A stretch of 35,165 nt of DNA from Chromera velia (lineage: Eukaryota; Sar; Chromeraceae), in the NCBI GenBank assembly GCA_018398765.1, contig JAHBMJ010000689.1, forward strand, positions 1-35,165. Direction: 5' to 3'. A model generated the notes under the pieces. It saw nothing but the letters and a program-made list of their open reading frames with translations. It made no database searches and was not told the DNA's origin. Made by a program: the position numbers and the translations under genes. Of the stretch, positions 31,601-35,165 are shown one piece after another (position 1 is the stretch's first letter; each line of letters starts with the position of its first letter).

Positions 31601-32180
31601 GCCCTAGGCCTCCCCCCTTTTGAGAGTCAGGGCCCCCCTGAGGGCAGCGCTGTGGAAGGTATGCAGCTACTTATCCAGGGATTTTGCCTCATGCCGCATA
31701 GGGATCTCACCGCCAGCCAACAACCGTCCAAACACAATTGGTAGAGGCCCAGGTATAGGCCCAGGGTGAAGAAACCAAGAGAAAAGGGACGGACATGGTT
31801 AAGGAGACAGGTGCGGGACTTCTGATTTTCAAGCAACAGATGAAAAAAAACAGTAAATCGGTAGACGGGGATTTCTTACTCCCAGCGAGGAAGGGGAACA
31901 CTGAAACAGCAAAGAGACAAGTGTGGGGATGTTTCTGAAGTCGGTGACGGAGCCTTTAGCTGAAAGGGGGAAGTCGTCGTGATCGAAGAGCAGAGCCTGG
32001 TAGACTAAAGATCAGAATCGTGCATCGAAAATTGGAGCCAGAAATCAGAGGTGTATTTTGTCACGACTCCCCCTATAGAATGGTGATTCGTACCGCGAAT
32101 CGTGCACACATATAGTTGCCATTCGGATCTAACTAATTAAGCGATACATAAAAATTTTTCTATAAGACGGCCTGCGCATA

Positions 32181-32218
<38 letters not shown>

Positions 32219-32739
32219 TCTGAAGCTTTTTGAATGTCGTTTTCCTTCAAAACTCAACTTGACTTGAGTCGTATGATTCAATTTGCTTACTGCATGACAA
32301 TTAATTGTTGTAGTATAGAGTGACCGCTTGGTGCGTTCCCCGACTCTGTGAGTGTAGCAATGTTGCAAAAAGAGGAACGTCCCAGCATGCGCTGTTTACG
32401 ACCCGCGCCCCCGACCAAAGGATAATAAAGGATAAGAACTTTTGTTTGTGCCCCCCTTTCGACGCCGGACACTCGGCTACGGGAGCACCCACCACGATAC
32501 GTCGGCGCGCAGTGCGCGCCCACTCTCGTGTATTATAAAACAGGCTCCGTGCGAGTGCGCCGCGCGGAAGCTCATGCATAATGCATGCAGGGTGTCAATT
32601 TTCCCCATTTTTCCCCTTGATTTTCCACTTAATTAGGCCGTATTAGGCCACGTACACGCAGATCAACAATAGCCATGCTAAGCCATCACTAGCCCATGTA
32701 TTGATACATACACCTTAATTGGGGAAGCAGGGGTGGACG
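31601..32739. other. Intergenic stretch with a (TA)n microsatellite
   Basis: I see no gene. It contains CTAGGCCCTAGGCC near 31596-31610, a (TA)n run at 32186-32217, a direct repeat of AAAGGATAA near 32417-32435, and a locally GC-rich piece near 32460-32570 amid AT-rich sequence. Confidence 0.5.
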
Positions 32740-32839
32740 TTACGACTTGTTGGCATCTGAAAGGCACTGAGCAGGCTTAAGATGCATCATCGAAATCCGG
32801 CAGGAAAAGAAAACTGAGACTTGCGCAAGGAACTTCCAG

Positions 32840-33028
32840 CCGTTGTTCGGAGGTGACCCGCCTCCTGTCTCCAACCGTGAGTTCTTCAAGCCTTTGACTG
32901 TTGCTCGCTTGAGACAGGTGCTTTCGTGGTTTTCTTCTGCCAAGCTCAAAGGATCAGTGACTGAACGGCTGAAAGAGACCTTCACCGTACTGGATCAAGA
33001 AGGAAGTGGCTTCGTTTTCTCAAGTTGA
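32840..33028 (+). CDS. Short SAP-like exon or gene fragment
   Basis: A frame begins after a TTCCAG acceptor-like word and ends at TGA 33026-33028. The centre reads FFKPLTVARLRQVL, then SAKLKGSVTERL. That is the leucine-spaced helix, Lys-Gly turn and helix pattern of SAP DNA-binding motifs (LTV-LR-L...G.K..L). There is no obvious ATG for the frame; it opens after a TGA at 32768-32770. It could be the last exon of a gene with earlier exons to the left, or a transposase tail. The upstream exon was not found. Confidence 0.35.
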   Translation, partial: PLFGGDPPPVSNREFFKPLTVARLRQVLSWFSSAKLKGSVTERLKETFTVLDQEGSGFVFSS

Positions 33029-33079
33029 ATTAATGTTTCGGTGGAGACAGAGACAGAGTTGAGACCGCCTCCATCCAAA

Positions 33080-33923
33080 ATGAAAGGAGGATTGCGGGCA
33101 ATCTTTTTTTGCGGTCTGCTACTCTCTGCGGGGCTTGTTGACTCCGCACGACCGGCTGGCCGGACCACCCGCAGCACAGGCTTCCTCACGAGCAAACTCC
33201 AGGCCGCCACTGTGAGAGGCCTTGCGGGGTCTCCGGCGGTGACGCGGTTGTCTTTGTCGGCGGAGGAAGGGGAGGTGCTACGTCTGGGGGGGAGGAGCAG
33301 GAAGTCTGTTCTTTTCCAACAGACTTTACTGGAAGATTTTTCTTCTCAGGAGATGGCAGAGGCATTCTTGCAGAAGGGGATGCCAAACCTCATGGTGTCA
33401 GTCAGTTCATCAGTCAGTCAGTATGCCAGAAGGGAGACGGAGAGACTGCATAGCGGAGTAAACAAAACAACACACCATGTCAACGCACATGTATGACAGA
33501 GAAGGAAAGGATGCATGGATTCACCGAGAAGGCGTCAATTGGGAGGTGAGGCAGGAAAACTAGAAAGTGGAGACCGCTTAGAAGGCTGAGAAGAGGTGAG
33601 GGGGAATCTGCAATCAAAACGGGGGAGGGAAGACGGAGAGCCGCCGTCCGTCACAAAGGCGGTGTATATGAAAAAAGACCAAGAGCGCCGATATTAAAGT
33701 GCACACAAGGAGGGGGGGGAACGGAAAGTGGAGTCCTGTGGTCCAACGAATGTGGGGGCACGAAGGAAGAGAAGATAGAGGCAAGGATGAGCTGGATTAC
33801 TGAAGATCAGCACAAGAGACACGCGCCAGGAAGACTGGAAAGCAGAGAGGATGAGGAAGTGACGGACACAGAAGGGAAGGAAAGCAGTACAGCACGCACG
33901 CACTCACACACGCACACAGAGCC

Positions 33924-33971
<48 letters not shown>

Positions 33972-34184
33972 GCACGCACGCACAAGCACAGAGAGAGAGG
34001 GAGAGAGAGGGGGAGGGAAACGAAGAGATGAAGAGAACTTCATCTGCCTATGTACGGAAGTGGGTGTGCTCATAGTGTGAAGGAATGTGCTGTAAAGACG
34101 GCTCTTCATGTTCTTGCCGTAAGCATGTTTATGTCACTGCCTGTCTATGTGTATGTGTGTGTCCCTGTGGCAATCTCTGAGGAA

Positions 34185-34259
<75 letters not shown>

Positions 34260-34674
34260 CAGAGACGTCTTCTCAGGAAAGTTGGTGCCTGAGGAGACCT
34301 ACAAGACGGCAAACAACGCCTCCGTCCAAGAGGCGCAAACGGAAACGCCGGAGAGCTCAAGCGATTCGATCTACTCGAGTACGATGTGGAACGCCCTGTC
34401 CATAACGATGCTCATGAGTTTACTCTTGACGGTCCTCATCATGCTGGTCAGGACCCGGACTAGGCTTTTCCTCCCTTCCATTGTTCTTCCTTGGCAGCAG
34501 CAGCAGCGGCAGGATAGCAGCCTGTGCACGGGCTGTGCTTCTGGATGTCGGTCCTGCGAACGGAGGCGCAGAATGGCATCTAGAGGCAGCTGGATTGCGA
34601 CAGGCACAAAGAGGAAGATGATTGTAGAAGGGAGGGTTCTCGTCTCACCATCTTCTTTCCACGAATGGCTGTGA
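33080..34674 (+). CDS. Signal-peptide protein with a C-terminal membrane segment, at least two exons
   Basis: ATG 33080 opens a signal peptide with hydrophobic core AIFFCGLLLSAGLV and likely cleavage after DSA. A basic, Ser/Thr/Ala-rich stretch low in acidic residues follows for about 35 residues. The first exon ends near 33394-33410; candidate donors include GTGTCA at 33395 and several GTCAGT words. A downstream exon starts after CTGCAG at 34257-34262 and ends at TGA 34672-34674. It carries a hydrophobic segment (MWNALSITMLMSLLLTVLIM), a Gln run and a Cys-rich basic cluster. The exon phases fit only if a donor beyond the first is used, so the join is unresolved and a middle exon may exist. 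The family is unknown. The N-terminus would suit plastid or secretory targeting in an alga with a complex plastid (inference). Confidence 0.5.
33925..33969. repeat. (CT)n(CA)n compound microsatellite
   Basis: A CT run passes directly into a CA run and is then followed by CGCACGCACG words. It has the same CT-then-CA design as 25116-25175. Confidence 0.95.
34190..34256. repeat. (CT)n microsatellite at a 3' splice site
   Basis: About 65 bases of CT repeat with a short TTTCTTT interruption run straight into the TATCTGCAG acceptor at 34262. Confidence 0.95.
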
Positions 34675-35165
34675 GAAGTCATGGAGGGAGAGGTCGAATG
34701 AAGTGCCCATAATGGCTGGAACAAAATAAGGGGACAGAAAGCAGAGGGTGAAGGAACAGAAAGGAGGGGGAAGGGCCTTCCTTTCTCGTTCTTTCTTCCT
34801 TCATTCTTGCTTCTCTTCTTCTGTTGCTCGCTCGTTCGCTGGGTGCTTTGTCCCCTGTCTTTCTCTTACTGCCTTGAAGCGGTACCAAAGAATGAAGAAA
34901 AGCAGATGGTCTAGGACATGGAGGCACTCTGACAGAGGTTCCGTTCGATCTTCCCTGTTGGTTTCTGGATCCTCCCTGTTGGTGAGAAAAAAGGGTGTGG
35001 GGTTAAAAGTATTTTCGAGATGAACACTGGAGGGGAGAGGGAGAAGGGGTCAATTTTTTTTCGCCACTACCGTGCCTGTGCTCGATGTGAGCCAGCGGCC
35101 GTAGTAGGCACCTGTCCTCATTGTGAGGACACTCAAAGGGGTATGAATGGGGGGGGGGGGGGCTT
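34675..35165. other. Right-edge stretch with a 4-Cys motif and a G14 run
   Basis: There is no complete gene. At 35077-35124 one + frame reads CARC, eight residues, CPHC, a C-x2-C-x8-C-x2-C pattern that could be part of a small zinc-binding exon. The window ends in a run of 14 G (35149-35162), where assembly quality is often poor. Confidence 0.3.

Larger units (their letters stand above)
33411..34256. other. Probable intron region of the signal-peptide gene
   Basis: This is purine-rich sequence without a convincing exon. It contains a GTCA-type repeat near 33395-33420, a (CT)n(CA)n compound microsatellite and, at its end, a (CT)n run acting as a polypyrimidine tract. Open frames here translate the microsatellites. 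Confidence 0.5.

Noticed and set aside
33787-34109. Open frames on both strands around 33.8-34.1 kb
   Set aside because: They are dominated by CT/CA microsatellite translation and lie in the probable intron.

Overview
The window is eukaryotic. It holds spliced genes with GT-AG introns, pyrimidine-rich 3' splice sites, long microsatellites and several transposable-element families. The one clearly conserved host gene is a tubulin-tyrosine-carboxypeptidase-like (MATCAP/KIAA0895/DUF1704) protein. Further right is a possible secreted protein whose signal peptide is followed by a basic, Ser/Thr-rich stretch like a complex-plastid presequence. This fits a protist alga, plausibly an alveolate such as a chromerid. 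That assignment is inference from composition and gene style, not from a marker gene.

Layout. (1) 1-13288, + strand: a large, damaged Ty1/copia-type LTR retrotransposon whose left end is outside the window. The order is Gag with a CCHC knuckle, protease remnant, HHCC and DDE integrase, a very long acidic/Ser-rich spacer, reverse transcriptase and RNase H, polypurine tract, and about 3.4 kb of noncoding sequence that may be a long 3' LTR. (2) 13291-17262: a GC-rich repeat family in two inverted arms, flanking a minus-strand reverse transcriptase (14808-16207). (3) 17442-26221, + strand: a 12-exon gene in which I could phase every exon (1707 codons plus stop). It encodes a huge low-complexity N-terminus and a C-terminal metallopeptidase domain with HEIGTH and EEG motifs. 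(4) 26222-32740: an AT-rich block with duplicated and tandem repeats, a multi-exon minus-strand transposase-like gene (28449-31051) and a GGTTACA-rich segment. (5) 32840-35165: a short SAP-like exon, a signal-peptide/membrane-protein gene interrupted by microsatellite-rich intron sequence, and a partial 4-Cys motif at the right edge.

The most unusual signal is codon-level. In the transposase, four long exons with matching splice phases contain nine in-frame UAR codons (eight UAG, one UAA), no UGA and no frameshift, and the frame ends at UGA. The reverse transcriptase between the inverted arms has three in-frame UARs and also ends at UGA. The copia element has eight more UARs, with only two in-frame UGAs in low-complexity spacer. 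The host MATCAP-like gene has no UAR in 1707 codons, although its first exon is very Gln-rich. Either these elements decay almost only by C-to-T at CAG/CAA (or by changes at GAR), or UAR is decoded as an amino acid in them and UGA terminates. Sequence alone cannot decide; comparison with sibling copies would.
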